Source of the DNA: Acidimicrobiales bacterium
Lineage (GTDB): Bacteria > Actinomycetota > Acidimicrobiia > Acidimicrobiales > RAAP-2
Assembly (NCBI GenBank): GCA_030039755.1
Contig: JASHUY010000106.1
Span: forward strand, 1 to 47,332
Direction: 5' to 3'
Length of the DNA: 47,332 nucleotides
The notes beneath the pieces were generated by a model. That model saw nothing but the letters and a program-made list of their open reading frames with translations. It was not told where the DNA came from and made no database searches. Position numbers and translations under genes: made by a program. Shown here piece by piece: positions 1 through 8,757 of the stretch; position 1 is the stretch's first letter, and every line of letters begins with the position of its first letter.

Positions 1-1155
1 GAGACCTCCCACGGGTTCTGGCTCGCTTCGGCCGACGGCAAGGTGACGGCCATCGACGGCGCGCCCGACTTCGGTTCCGTTCCCGACCTTCGCCTGTACG
101 CGCCCATCGTCGGGATGGCGGCGACCCCCGACGGCAAGGGCTACTGGCTCGTCGCGATGGACGGGGCGGTCTTCTCGTTCGGCGACGCGGTCTACTACGG
201 CTCGATGGTCGGCCAACACCTGGCCCAGCCGGTCGTCGGCATGGCGGCCACCCCCGACGGCAGGGGGTACTGGCTGGTCGCGGCCGACGGCGGGGTCTTC
301 TCGTTCGGCGACGCCACCTTCTACGGCTCGATGGGCGAACGCCCCCTCGCCGAACCGGTCGTCGGCATGGCGGCCACCCCCGACGGCAGGGGGTACTGGC
401 TGGTCGCGGCCGACGGCGGGGTCTTCTCGTTCGGCGACGCCGCCTTCTACGGCTCGCTGGGCGACAAGCACCTACAGGCGACAGTCGCCGGCATGGCGGC
501 GACACCGACAGGGACCGGTTATTGGCTGCTCGAGTCGAACGGGTCGGTCTTTCCCTTCGGAACGGCACGATCCTTCGGCGAGCCGCACGGGACCCCGGCG
601 GCAGCGCCGTTCAAGACAATCGTGCCGACGTCGAACGGGCTCGGATACTCGCTCCTCGAGCCCGACGGGTTCAGCTACGCCTTCGCCAATCCCACAGCCC
701 CGGGCGGGTACCCGAAGATCGTCGCGGAGGCGGCATCCCAGATTCAGCCCGACCCCGACAAGGGCTACTTCTGCAACCCGTACGGCACATGCGAGCCGTG
801 GTGCGCGCTGTTCGTGACGTGGGCGTGGCAACGGGGAGGCGTGCGTATCCCTTCCTACACAATGGTGGGGGACATCTACTACTGGGCGGAGAAGCACGGG
901 CGCGTGCTGCCGCCGACCGCCCGGCCCCTGCGGGGTGACGCGATCCTCTACGGCACCGGACCGCAGAACGCCACAGCCGCCGTGCACACCGGTGTGGTCG
1001 CCGAGGTCTGGCCGGACGGCGCGATCGTCACGATCGAAGGCGACGCCGGGCCCGGCGTGGCGGGCCACCTCGCCGTCATCATCAACGGCCCCTTCCTGCC
1101 GGCGGACCCCACAGCGTTCGCCAACTTCCCGGTGTTCGCCTTCGCCCAGCCCTGA
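1..1155 (+). CDS. CHAP-domain cell-wall hydrolase with N-terminal repeat domain, 5' truncated
   Basis: The reading frame is open from the first base of the window, so the true start lies upstream; the GTG at 43 is internal to a repeat. The N-terminal half consists of 42-residue repeats of the form VGMAATPDGRGYWLVAADG..FSFGDA.FYGS, a beta-propeller-like repeat seen in secreted actinobacterial proteins. From about codon 240 a CHAP (NlpC/P60-like amidase) domain follows, with the likely nucleophile Cys in EPWCALF (codon 268), the catalytic His in HTGVV (codon 329) and an acidic residue in IEGDAG. Such domains cleave peptidoglycan stem peptides outside the cell. The signal peptide is not visible because the 5' end is missing. 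It lies 57 bp before argS on the same strand. Family assignment is confident; the exact bond cleaved is not known. Confidence 0.82.
   Translation, partial: ETSHGFWLASADGKVTAIDGAPDFGSVPDLRLYAPIVGMAATPDGKGYWLVAMDGAVFSFGDAVYYGSMVGQHLAQPVVGMAATPDGRGYWLVAADGGVFSFGDATFYGSMGERPLAEPVVGMAATPDGRGYWLVAADGGVFSFGDAAFYGSLGDKHLQATVAGMAATPTGTGYWLLESNGSVFPFGTARSFGEPHGTPAAAPFKTIVPTSNGLGYSLLEPDGFSYAFANPTAPGGYPKIVAEAASQIQPDPDKGYFCNPYGTCEPWCALFVTWAWQRGGVRIPSYTMVGDIYYWAEKHGRVLPPTARPLRGDAILYGTGPQNATAAVHTGVVAEVWPDGAIVTIEGDAGPGVAGHLAVIINGPFLPADPTAFANFPVFAFAQP
103..480 (+). repeat. Tandem 126-bp coding repeats
   Basis: Three consecutive 126-bp units start at 103, 229 and 355. Units two and three are almost identical over their first 100 bases, and a decayed fourth unit begins at 481. 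They encode the 42-residue repeats of the hydrolase. The near-identity of two units suggests recent duplication or gene conversion. Confidence 0.85.
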
Positions 1156-1212
1156 CACTCCCTGCGCCGCCGCTCGGACCTCGACGGGCCTCGCACGGCG
1201 CGAAGATGGGCC

Positions 1213-2976
1213 ATGGCGGACGTCACCGCGCTCCTCGCCGAACGTCTCCAGGCCGCGTTCGACGCCCTCGCACCGGGCGCGGACCCCGTGCTGCGACCGT
1301 CCGACCGGGCAGATTTCCAGGCGAACGGCGCGCTCGCCCTCGCAAGGCAGCTCGGACGGCCGCCGCGGGAGATCGCCGACGCGGTCGTCGCCTCCGCGCA
1401 GCTCGGCGACGTCTGCGAGCGGGTGGAGGTCAGCGGCCCGGGGTTCGTGAACCTGGTGCTCTCCAGGTCGTTCGTGGAGCGAAGTATCCGGGAGATGGCG
1501 GCGGACCCCCGCCTCGGCGTCGAACGCACCGGCACCCCTGAGCGCGTGGTCGTCACATACTCCCACCCGAATGTCGCCAAGGAGATGCACGTGGGGCACC
1601 TCCGCTCGACCGTGATCGGCGACGCCCTGTGCCGGATGCTCGAGCACCTCGGGCACGAGGTGGTCCGCGAGAACCACATCGGGGACTGGGGGACGCCGTT
1701 CGGCATGCTCATCGAGCACCTGGTCGACGTCGGGGAGGAGACGGCGGTCGCGGAGCTCTCGGTCGGCGACCTGACCGGCTTCTACCAGGCGGCGCGGGAG
1801 TCGTTCGACCGGGACGACGACTTCAAGGAGCGCAGCCGGCGAAGGGTCGTGCTGCTCCAGAGCGGCGACCCCGAGACCCTGCGCAGGTGGATGGTGCTCG
1901 TCGAGCACAGCATCTGCTACTTCGACGAGGTCTACGCCAAGCTCGGCGTCCTGCTCACGGACGGCGACATCAAAGGCGAGAGCTACTACAACCCGATGCT
2001 TCCCCAGGTCGTGAAGGACCTCGAGACCGCGGGGCTCCTCGTCGAGGACGGGGGGGCACTCTGCGTCTTCCCCCCGGGGTACACGAACCGTGAGGGAAAC
2101 CCCCTACCGCTCATCGTCCAGAAGTCCGACGGCGGGTTCGGCTACGCCGCGACCGATCTCGCGAGCGTCCGCGACCGCGTGGACGTCGTCGGCGCGACCC
2201 GCATCCTCTACGTCGTGGGGGCGCCGCAGGCCCAGCACCTGCAGATGGTCTTCGAAGTCAGCCGGATGGCCGGGTGGCTGCCGGCTGGCGTCGGCGCGGT
2301 GCACGTGCTCTTCGGCAGCGTGCTCGGGACGGACCACCGGATGCTGCGCACGCGGGCGGGCACGTCGGTGAAGCTCGTCGACCTGCTCGACGAGGCGGTC
2401 TCGCGGGCCGCCGCCGCGATGGCCGAACGGGGTCGTGACGCCGAGCTCTCGCGAGAGGAGCAGCAGTCGGTCGCGACGGCGCTCGGGATCGGTGCCGTCA
2501 AGTACGCCGACCTCTCGACGGACCGCGTGCGCGACTACGTCTTCGACTGGCAGCGGATGCTCAGTTTCGAAGGCGACACGGGACCGTACCTTCAGTACGC
2601 GCACGCGCGGATCAGGTCGATCTTCCGTCGCGCGGCGTCGGAGACGACGAGCGCGGAGGAAGCGGGGGCGGACCTCCGCACCGGCGAGGGGTCGACCCTC
2701 GTGATCGGGACCCCCGAGGAGCGTGCGCTCGGCATCTCCCTGCTCGGTTACGCCGCGGCCATCGCGGCGGCGGTGGACGAGTCGTCGCCGTCGAAGCTGT
2801 GCGCGTACCTCTACGCACTCGCGACGACGTTCACTGCGTTCTACGAGCGCTGCCCCGTGTTGCGCGCGCCCGACGAGGAGTCGAAGCAGAGCCGTCTCGC
2901 GCTCGCCGAGACGACGGCGCGGGTGCTCGCGGAAGGCCTCGGACTGCTCGGGATCGAGGCGCCCGAACAAATGTGA
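1213..2976 (+). CDS. argS: Arginyl-tRNA synthetase
   Basis: Class I aminoacyl-tRNA synthetase that charges tRNA-Arg in the cytoplasm. The 587 residues match the usual family length. An N-terminal additional domain (about 1-95) precedes the Rossmann catalytic core. The HIGH signature reads HVGH at residues 126-129 within HPNVAKEMHVGHLRST, followed by the family block HIGDWGTPFGMLIEHL. The second signature region is TRAGTSVKLVDLLDEA near residue 380; as in many ArgRS it lacks a canonical KMSKS. The C-terminal DALR anticodon-binding domain ends in CPVLRAP and the Leu-rich helix. ATG 1213 is chosen because it begins the conserved N-terminal domain. The neighbouring lysA is on the opposite strand rather than directly downstream as in many actinobacteria. 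Confidence 0.98.
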   Translation: MADVTALLAERLQAAFDALAPGADPVLRPSDRADFQANGALALARQLGRPPREIADAVVASAQLGDVCERVEVSGPGFVNLVLSRSFVERSIREMAADPRLGVERTGTPERVVVTYSHPNVAKEMHVGHLRSTVIGDALCRMLEHLGHEVVRENHIGDWGTPFGMLIEHLVDVGEETAVAELSVGDLTGFYQAARESFDRDDDFKERSRRRVVLLQSGDPETLRRWMVLVEHSICYFDEVYAKLGVLLTDGDIKGESYYNPMLPQVVKDLETAGLLVEDGGALCVFPPGYTNREGNPLPLIVQKSDGGFGYAATDLASVRDRVDVVGATRILYVVGAPQAQHLQMVFEVSRMAGWLPAGVGAVHVLFGSVLGTDHRMLRTRAGTSVKLVDLLDEAVSRAAAAMAERGRDAELSREEQQSVATALGIGAVKYADLSTDRVRDYVFDWQRMLSFEGDTGPYLQYAHARIRSIFRRAASETTSAEEAGADLRTGEGSTLVIGTPEERALGISLLGYAAAIAAAVDESSPSKLCAYLYALATTFTAFYERCPVLRAPDEESKQSRLALAETTARVLAEGLGLLGIEAPEQM

Positions 2977-3236
2977 GATGTGATCGAGCGGATGTGACCA
3001 AGCGGTCATTCGGGAGCCACCCGCGCCCGCTCGGACACAGCCGCTGACTATCGTCAACCGAGGTGCCGTCGACGCGAGGGCGGCGCCGCCGTGCATTCAG
3101 AAGGCGAGCGGGAAGTCTCAGCCGTGCGGGCGTGGCGATGCCGGTGCCGGGCGTCGCATGAACGGGCACTGCAAAGGCGAAGGTCGTCGGAGGTGCGCGG
3201 TGGGACGGTGACCGCGCGCCACGACGGGAGCGGCCT

Positions 3237-4784
3237 GTGCAGGCACTCCGGGATCGAAGCTCCACATGGCCGAGGCGGCGCTGGACGTCGCCTCGGCTGG
3301 TGCTGCTCGCCCTCGCCCTCGTCGCAGCCGGTGGCGTCACCGCCTATTTCGTCTCGCGGGGCGGAGGGACGACGCTCGCGTGCGCCGGGAAGTCGTGCAC
3401 CACCGAGTCGGGCGGGCGGGGGACCGGCGACCGTTCCTCCGGCTCGGGCGGGTCGGCGTCGCACCCGGGTCGTCACCGCGCCCACTCCCTCCTCGCGTCG
3501 ACCACACCGGAGCCGGGGACCACCGGCGTCGCGCCCAACGCAGAGCTCACGGTGACGTTCGACTCGGCGCTCGAGCCGGGCGGACCGATGCCGACGCTCT
3601 CGCCCGCGGTGGCCGGGTCGTGGCGACCGGCTTCCACGGACAAGCTGGTCTTCACTCCTGCCGAGCCGTTCGTGCCCTTCAGGACCTACAAGCTCACGAT
3701 TCCCGGGGGCAGTGCCGGGGTGGTGGCCACGTCCGGAGCCCGGCTCAAGACCACGCAGACGGACACCTTCACGATTGCCGACGGCAGCACGCTCCGGCTC
3801 CAGCAGCTGCTCGCAGAGCTCGACTACCTCCCGGTTTCCTACGGCGGAGCGACGCCGCCTGAGCGGGACATGGCGACACCGCAACCGGGCACATTCGCCT
3901 GGCGGTGGTCCGGCCTCCCGCCGCAGCTCGTCGACCAATGGGTGCCCGGCTCGGAGAACGAGATCACAAAGGGCGCAGTGATGATGTTCGAGACAGAGAA
4001 CCACCTCTCGGTCGACGGCATCGCAGGGCCGGACGTGTGGACATCGGTGCTGCACGACGTCGCGAGCCACAAGACGAACACCGAGCCGGTCACGTACGTG
4101 CTCGTCACAAAGGTGGAACCCGAGCACCTCACAGCGTGGGTGAACGGGGCGCTCCAGTTCCACATTCCGGTCAACACCGGGGTCGCGGGGGCGAACACCA
4201 CAGACGGCACGTTCCAGGTCTTCGAGCACGTGTTGTACTCCGACATGAAGGGGACGGACGTCACAGGCACCAAGTACACAGATCCGCACGTGCCGTGGGC
4301 GAGCTACTTCGACGGCGGTGAGGCGCTCCACGGCTTCCCGCGCGCCTCCTACGGCTGGCCGCAAAGCAACGGGTGCGTCGAGATGCCCATCACCACAGCC
4401 GGCACGCTCTGGCCCTACACGCCGATCGGCACGCTCGTCACCGTGATCGGGCCGAACGCCGGAGGGGCCGTGTCACCGACGACCTCCACGACGACGACCA
4501 CGACCACCACCACCACCACGACCGCCGCTCCGAAGACGACGACCACGACCACCGCTCCGACCGCCGCCCCGAAGACGACGGTCCCCACCACGACGACGGC
4601 CCCGAAGACCACGACCCCCACGACGACGACGGCCCCGACCACGGCTCCGACCACGACGACGACCCCGCCGACGACGGCCCCGCCGACGACGGCCCCGAAG
4701 ACCACGACGCCGACCACGGCCACGACGTCGACCACGACCACGACGACGGCCCCGAAGCCGACGGAGCCTCCAACTACCGGGTGA
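3237..4784 (+). CDS. L,D-transpeptidase (YkuD fold) with Ig-like and peptidoglycan-binding domains and Thr-rich tail
   Basis: Membrane-anchored cell-wall enzyme that would make 3-3 cross-links in peptidoglycan. Residues about 17-38 form an N-terminal signal anchor after a basic start. A bacterial Ig-like domain (about 80-165) follows, then a peptidoglycan-binding-like segment with MMFETENHLSVDGIAGPDVW. The YkuD domain contains LHGF (His365) and SNGCVEM (Cys380, the predicted nucleophile). The usual SHGC motif reads SNGC here. Residues from about 414 to the end are almost pure Thr/Pro/Ala/Lys, a likely wall-spanning or glycosylated tail. The GTG start at 3237 is preceded by GGGAGCG. The 260-bp gap before it holds no gene. 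The next gene overlaps the stop codon. Confidence 0.88.
   Translation: MQALRDRSSTWPRRRWTSPRLVLLALALVAAGGVTAYFVSRGGGTTLACAGKSCTTESGGRGTGDRSSGSGGSASHPGRHRAHSLLASTTPEPGTTGVAPNAELTVTFDSALEPGGPMPTLSPAVAGSWRPASTDKLVFTPAEPFVPFRTYKLTIPGGSAGVVATSGARLKTTQTDTFTIADGSTLRLQQLLAELDYLPVSYGGATPPERDMATPQPGTFAWRWSGLPPQLVDQWVPGSENEITKGAVMMFETENHLSVDGIAGPDVWTSVLHDVASHKTNTEPVTYVLVTKVEPEHLTAWVNGALQFHIPVNTGVAGANTTDGTFQVFEHVLYSDMKGTDVTGTKYTDPHVPWASYFDGGEALHGFPRASYGWPQSNGCVEMPITTAGTLWPYTPIGTLVTVIGPNAGGAVSPTTSTTTTTTTTTTTTAAPKTTTTTTAPTAAPKTTVPTTTTAPKTTTPTTTTAPTTAPTTTTTPPTTAPPTTAPKTTTPTTATTSTTTTTTAPKPTEPPTTG
4485..4780 (+). repeat. ACC/ACG low-complexity tract encoding Thr-rich tail
   Basis: About 300 bp of imperfect ACC, ACG, CCG and AAG codon repeats encode the Thr/Pro tail of the transpeptidase. 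Other frames across the tract give artificial His/Asp-rich or Val-rich open frames that should not be taken as genes. Confidence 0.85.
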
Positions 4785-5404
4785 CGGGCGCCCAAGACCC
4801 GGTCGTATCGCCGGGCGGCCGGCTTGCTGCTTCGTCTCGCGCGTCGGAACCCCCGCGCGAGCTCACCGCGGGAGCTGTGTCGCTGCGGGCATTCAACGGC
4901 GAGGAAGGACCTGCCCTCAACCGTCTGGTGATCCGCAACCTCGAGCACCTCCGTCCGTGGATGCCCTGGGCGAGGGAGGCACCGACCGAGGAGGCGAACG
5001 TGGAGTACGTGCAGCGCACCCTCCAGGAATGGGAGCGCGGTGTCGGCTTCGGCTACTGGCTGCGTGAAGAGGCCACGGGGGAGATGGTGGGCTGCGCCGG
5101 GCTGCACGGCCGGGCCGCTCCCCGGCGGCTCGAGATCGGCTACTGGGTGAGCGCGGACCGGGTTCGCCGCGGGTACGCCACGGCTTCGGCTCGGGCCCTT
5201 ACGACTGCGGCTTTCGCCATGCCCGGCATCGAGCAAGTCGAGATCCACTGCGACGTTGCCAACGTCGCCAGCGCCGCAGTCCCCAAGCGCCTCGGCTACC
5301 GCCTTGACCGTGTCGTTCCAGTGGCGAAGCAGGCGCCCTCGGAGACTGGCCGACACCTCGTCTGGGTGATCGACGCGGCGTCGTGGATCGCCGCAGCGAC
5401 CTGA
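4781..5404 (+). CDS. GNAT-family N-acetyltransferase
   Basis: Acetyltransferase of the GCN5 superfamily, RimJ/RimL-like: SLRAF, then the helix with NLEHLRPWMPWA, the strand GFGYWLREE..GEMVGCAGL, the EIGYWV strand and the acetyl-CoA loop RVRRGYATASA, ending with the ANVASAAVPKRLGYRLD segment. These are the standard blocks of ribosomal-protein or small-substrate acetyltransferases; the substrate is unknown. The start is taken as GTG 4781, which overlaps the preceding stop as GTGA. GTG 4877, directly before SLRAF, is a good alternative and would remove a disordered 32-residue leader. The frame is open for a further 400 bp upstream through the Thr-tail repeat, which is an artefact of the repeat. 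Confidence 0.85.
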   Translation: MTGAQDPVVSPGGRLAASSRASEPPRELTAGAVSLRAFNGEEGPALNRLVIRNLEHLRPWMPWAREAPTEEANVEYVQRTLQEWERGVGFGYWLREEATGEMVGCAGLHGRAAPRRLEIGYWVSADRVRRGYATASARALTTAAFAMPGIEQVEIHCDVANVASAAVPKRLGYRLDRVVPVAKQAPSETGRHLVWVIDAASWIAAAT

Positions 5405-5428
5405 CGAGCCGCTCTTTCATCTTCGTGT

Positions 5429-5452
5429 GGGCGCGACGTGTAGGCGTCGCCC
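5429..5452. terminator. Imperfect hairpin between convergent genes
   Basis: GGGCG and ACG pair with CGT and CGCCC across a six-base loop, with a two-base bulge on the left arm. It sits in the 67-bp gap between the convergent acetyltransferase and lysA, where a bidirectional terminator would be expected. There is no U-tract. Confidence 0.4.
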
Positions 5453-5471
5453 GGTAGTCGTCGGAGCGTTG

Positions 5472-6842
5472 CTACGAGGTCTCGAGCCTGAGGAGGTCCT
5501 CCACCGTCTCGCGTCGGACGACGACGTTCGCCGTGCCGTCACGGACGAAGACGACCGCCGGACGCGGCACCTTGTTGTAGTTGGACGCCATCGAGTAGCC
5601 GTAGGCCCCGGTGACCGGGGTCGCCAGCACGTCACCGACGGAGAGGTCTGCAGGAACGTGGGCCCTGTCCACAAGGACGTCGCCCGTCTCGCAGTGCTTC
5701 CCGACGACCCGGACCACCTTGGGACGGGCCGCGTCGACCGCTCGGGGGAGGAACGCTTCGTAGCCGCTGCCGTAGAGGACGGGGCGAGGGTTGTCGCTCA
5801 TGCCGCCGTCGACCGCGACATAGGTGCGGATGCCGGGAAGGTCCTTTACGGTGCCCACCGTGTACAGCGTGATCGCTGCACCCGCGACGATCGACCGTCC
5901 CGGCTCTGCCGTGATCCTCGTCCTCGCGTCCACCCCCGCGAGCATGCAGGCTTGGCGCGTCGCATCGGCCCACTCCTGCTGGGTAGGTGCGACCTCCTCG
6001 TTCAGGTAGGGGACGCCGAGACCTCCGCCGACGACCAGCTCGGGGAGCCCCAGCGGGGCGGCGAACTCCCCGAGCACGCGGGCGGCTTCCTCGAAATGCG
6101 CGACGTCGAAGACCTGGCTCCCGATGTGCGCGTGCAGGCCGACCAGCTCGACGGTGGGCAAGAGCTCGAGCGCGGCGACCGCCTTCGACGCCGCGCCAGA
6201 GGCGACCGAGAAGCCGAATTTCGTGTCCTCCTGGCCGGTGCGGATGAACTCGTGAGTGTGGACCTCGACGCCGGGCGTGACCCGGACGAGCACCTTGGGG
6301 CGTCCGTTCACGTCGTGCCGACCACCCTCGGGAGTGGCGGGCCTCGGGCGGTCGGTGAGCTTCCCGAGGCGGGCGATCTCGTCGAACGAGTCGACGACGA
6401 TCCTCCCAACCCCGGCATCGAGCGCGGCGTCGAGCTCCAGTTCGGACTTGTTGTTGCCGTGCACCACGACGTGCGAAGGCGGTACGCCGGCGGCGAGCAC
6501 GACCTGAAGCTCACCGAGGGTAGAGACGTCGAGCCACATCCCCTCCTCGTGCGCCAGGCGCGCCACCGCCTTGCACAAGAAGGCCTTCGTGCCGTAGGCG
6601 ACCCCGTCACCCCACGCGACGACCGCCTCGCGGCATCTCGTACGCAGGTGGGCTTCGTCGTACACGAAGAGCGGCGTTCCGTACTCTTGCGCCAGGTCCA
6701 GGAGGTCCACACCGCCGACATGGAGATGGCCATCCCGGGTCACGAGGGCGGTGTCGGGCAGGAGACGCCGGGCCAAGGGGGCGTCCGGAGCCGCCGGCGG
6801 ACCAGAGACGCCGGACGCACGCGCGCCAAGGTCGTTGGCCAT
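5472..6842 (-). CDS. lysA: Diaminopimelate decarboxylase
   Basis: PLP-dependent alanine-racemase-fold (type III) decarboxylase that converts meso-diaminopimelate to L-lysine, the last step of lysine synthesis. The Schiff-base lysine is Lys86 in VAYGTKAFLCKA. Other family blocks are VHGNNKS near 130, LVRVTPGVEVHTHEF, GLHAHIGSQ, EPGRSIVAGA and the substrate-binding CETGDVLV near the C-terminus. The 456 residues match the usual length. The ATG at 6842 gives a 20-30 residue leader before the barrel. It points away from the tRNA gene and convergently toward the acetyltransferase. Diaminopimelate is also the residue cross-linked by the L,D-transpeptidase next door, but co-localisation alone does not prove a link. 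Confidence 0.97.
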   Translation of the reverse strand: MANDLGARASGVSGPPAAPDAPLARRLLPDTALVTRDGHLHVGGVDLLDLAQEYGTPLFVYDEAHLRTRCREAVVAWGDGVAYGTKAFLCKAVARLAHEEGMWLDVSTLGELQVVLAAGVPPSHVVVHGNNKSELELDAALDAGVGRIVVDSFDEIARLGKLTDRPRPATPEGGRHDVNGRPKVLVRVTPGVEVHTHEFIRTGQEDTKFGFSVASGAASKAVAALELLPTVELVGLHAHIGSQVFDVAHFEEAARVLGEFAAPLGLPELVVGGGLGVPYLNEEVAPTQQEWADATRQACMLAGVDARTRITAEPGRSIVAGAAITLYTVGTVKDLPGIRTYVAVDGGMSDNPRPVLYGSGYEAFLPRAVDAARPKVVRVVGKHCETGDVLVDRAHVPADLSVGDVLATPVTGAYGYSMASNYNKVPRPAVVFVRDGTANVVVRRETVEDLLRLETS

Positions 6843-6968
6843 GCCGCAGGATAGGACACCTCAGCACCGCCGCCGACGGTGACGGCATTACCATGCAGCG
6901 TCGCGACCACAGAAGCGGCCGCGGATCGCCGCAAGGTGCCTCTTGGGCGACCGATCGAGATGGTGCAG

Positions 6969-7040
6969 GCCCCCGTAGCTCAGCGGATAGAGCACCGGCC
7001 TCCGGAGCCGGGTGCGCTGGTTCGAGTCCAGCCGGGGGCG
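6969..7040 (+). tRNA. tRNA-Arg (anticodon CCG)
   Basis: A full cloverleaf can be drawn. The acceptor GCCCCCG pairs with CGGGGGC, and G7040 is the discriminator. The D-arm is GCTC...GAGC. The anticodon stem CCGGC/GCCGG encloses loop CTCCGGA with anticodon CCG. The T-arm is GCTGG-TTCGAGT-CCAGC. CCA is not encoded. It decodes CGG arginine codons. Confidence 0.96.
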
Positions 7041-7633
7041 CCGGCCGGAAAATCTTCACAGAACTTGTAGCCGGCCCCCGGCCGGCCGGGCTGAGGGCGC
7101 CGGCCAGGGGCGCCACGCCACGACTCTGTTCTTCCTGGTAAGAACCAAATCGTGGCAAACGTCACGACGGCCCTGCCCGAAGCGTCGGCTCTCGTGGCGC
7201 TGCATGTCGAAGCTGGTGACCGCCCGCTGGATCCCGCGTCACATAGCCGAGGTCCCTGGACAATTGGTGGAGCGAGAAGGGCGAGCAGTGGCGGCCCAAA
7301 ACACCCGACCCCGGTCGCAAGGAGCCCCTGCACGCCGCGCTGAGTGCCTCGTTGCTGTAGGGGTTGTTGAACGACGTTCGTTGGAAGGCGTCGGTGCCGA
7401 GCATCCGGTCCGTTGGTCTTTACTTGGAGATCGTGCACGCACGGCAACGCTGTGAGCATCGGCAACATCGACCCGACCGGACTGGGTATTCCGCGTCCAC
7501 TGGGTATGTGCCGAGAACGCCACTACCCTTCCGGTGAGCCGGAGGCCCTTGTGCCGCGAGTCGCTGGCCCCGCGACGATGACGACGACATGCCGCGTCAT
7601 CACCCTGGTGCGAAGCAGCATGTAGCCTTAGTT
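7041..7633. other. Region without a supported gene, downstream of tRNA-Arg
   Basis: The first 75 bases are extremely GC-rich and fold strongly. They include the perfect palindrome CCCGGCCGGCCGGG at 7077-7090 and two GGCGCC boxes, a likely 3' end for the tRNA transcript. The remaining 500 bases have only short open frames with no recognisable domain, no good ribosome-binding site and less biased third positions than the flanking genes. This may be the scar of an old insertion at the tRNA, but no integrase or direct repeat of the tRNA 3' end was found. Confidence 0.6.
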
Positions 7634-7648
7634 TGGACAGGCTGCCCA
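7634..7648. promoter_or_regulatory. Candidate IclR-type operator, copy 1 (one mismatch)
   Basis: TGGAC-AGGCT-GCCCA matches the inverted repeat TGGAC-N5-GTCCA found perfectly at 10805 and 19682, with one changed base in the right arm. It lies 30-110 bp upstream of the possible kinase starts. It would place the kinase-aldolase-aminotransferase operon in the same regulon as the transporter and the molybdenum-hydroxylase operon. Confidence 0.55.
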
Positions 7649-7677
7649 TTTTGTGATGAGATTTGGATGAGAACCAG

Positions 7678-8757
7678 ATGCCAGCACGCACCAGCCGAAC
7701 ACACGACCCCGCTGCGGCTACGGATCATCCCTCCTTGGCGGACGCTCGAGGTCCGGCCGTGACGAACCCACTCGAGCAGGAGCCACCCCTCGTCGTCGGA
7801 GTTGGTGAAGCATTGGTGCGGTTCACTGCCCGGGACCATTTGCCGTTGGAATACGCGAGCCAACTCACCATCGACGTCGGAGGCGCCGAGCTGAACGCGC
7901 TCATCGTGATGGCGCAACTCGGTTGCCGCGCCCGGTTCGTTAGCAGGCTGCCTCGCTCATCGCTCGGACGAATCGTGCTCGCGCACGCTCAACGTCATCA
8001 CGTCGACTCGTACGTCGACTGGGACGACGAAAGTCGGGTCGGTCTCTACTTCGTCGAGAACGGAGTGCCGCCCCGGCCTGCCCGTGTCTTGTACGACCGG
8101 AAGTACTCTGCCGCGGCCAGGATGAGACCCGGGACGTTCAAATGGTCCCAGCTACTCCTCGGGGCCGCTGCGCTCTACTCCACGGGGATCACCTGTGCGC
8201 TCGGGCGTGATGTGGAGGAGGCCCTCGTCGAAGGCATGCAGACGGCCAGTGGTCTCGGCCTGCGCTGCTTTTTCGATGTCAACTACCGCGCGCACCTCTG
8301 GAGCCAGGAAGAGGCTGCTGCGTCGCTCCAACGGGTGCTGCCGCTTGTCGACCTGCTGTTCGCGTCGCACCACGACCTTGCCCTTCTGGCGGGAGGCGAT
8401 GCGAACGAACAATACTTAGTCGACGCCGTTCGGCAGAAGTACGGGCTATCGCTGGTAGTCGTCCGATCGGTCGAAGAAGTCGACGTGTCGACCGTCGAGG
8501 TTATCGTCAGCGCATACGCCGACGATGGCGTCGCCAGGGCGTCGGCGCGCGCCGTCGTCCTCGACGCCTTCGGGGCAGGGGACGTCGCGGCCGCCGCCTT
8601 CGTCACCGAGCACCTCACGGGGGCCGACCTGGAGGATGCAGTGAACAGCGCTGCCCGCGCGTCGGCCTACATGTACACGATCCCCGGTGACACCTGGCTC
8701 CTCCCCACGGTCGATCTCGACCCGTCGGGCATGCTTACTCGCAGGATCGTGCGTTGA
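7678..8757 (+). CDS. PfkB-family sugar kinase, 2-keto-3-deoxygluconate kinase-like
   Basis: Ribokinase-fold kinase, probably phosphorylating a 2-keto-3-deoxy sugar acid with ATP. Visible blocks are the first strand VVGVGEALVRF, the GGAELNALIVMAQLG helix that carries the usual N-terminal PfkB signature region, FDVNYR.HLW (a KDG-kinase-like block) and the C-terminal signature DAFGAGDVAAAAF with the catalytic Asp (residues 296-302). The adjacent gene encodes a KDPG-type aldolase, which supports a KDG kinase role. The start is uncertain: TTG 7663, ATG 7678 and GTG 7759 are all in frame, and GTG 7759 would put the first strand at the usual distance from the N-terminus. The gene overlaps the next by four bases. 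Confidence 0.85.
   Translation: MPARTSRTHDPAAATDHPSLADARGPAVTNPLEQEPPLVVGVGEALVRFTARDHLPLEYASQLTIDVGGAELNALIVMAQLGCRARFVSRLPRSSLGRIVLAHAQRHHVDSYVDWDDESRVGLYFVENGVPPRPARVLYDRKYSAAARMRPGTFKWSQLLLGAAALYSTGITCALGRDVEEALVEGMQTASGLGLRCFFDVNYRAHLWSQEEAAASLQRVLPLVDLLFASHHDLALLAGGDANEQYLVDAVRQKYGLSLVVVRSVEEVDVSTVEVIVSAYADDGVARASARAVVLDAFGAGDVAAAAFVTEHLTGADLEDAVNSAARASAYMYTIPGDTWLLPTVDLDPSGMLTRRIVR

Noticed and set aside
472-1908. A 478-codon open frame on the minus strand
   Set aside because: It is antisense to the CHAP gene and argS, both with clear catalytic motifs. Its composition (Arg, Val, Asp, Glu without domain pattern) is the usual mirror of high-GC coding sequence.
4373-4780. Extension of the acetyltransferase frame upstream, rich in His and Asp
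   Set aside because: It arises from reading the ACC/ACG Thr-tail repeats one base out of frame; no fold or start signal supports it.
5427-6854. A 475-codon plus-strand frame opposite lysA
   Set aside because: It is the antisense shadow of a gene with every lysA motif.
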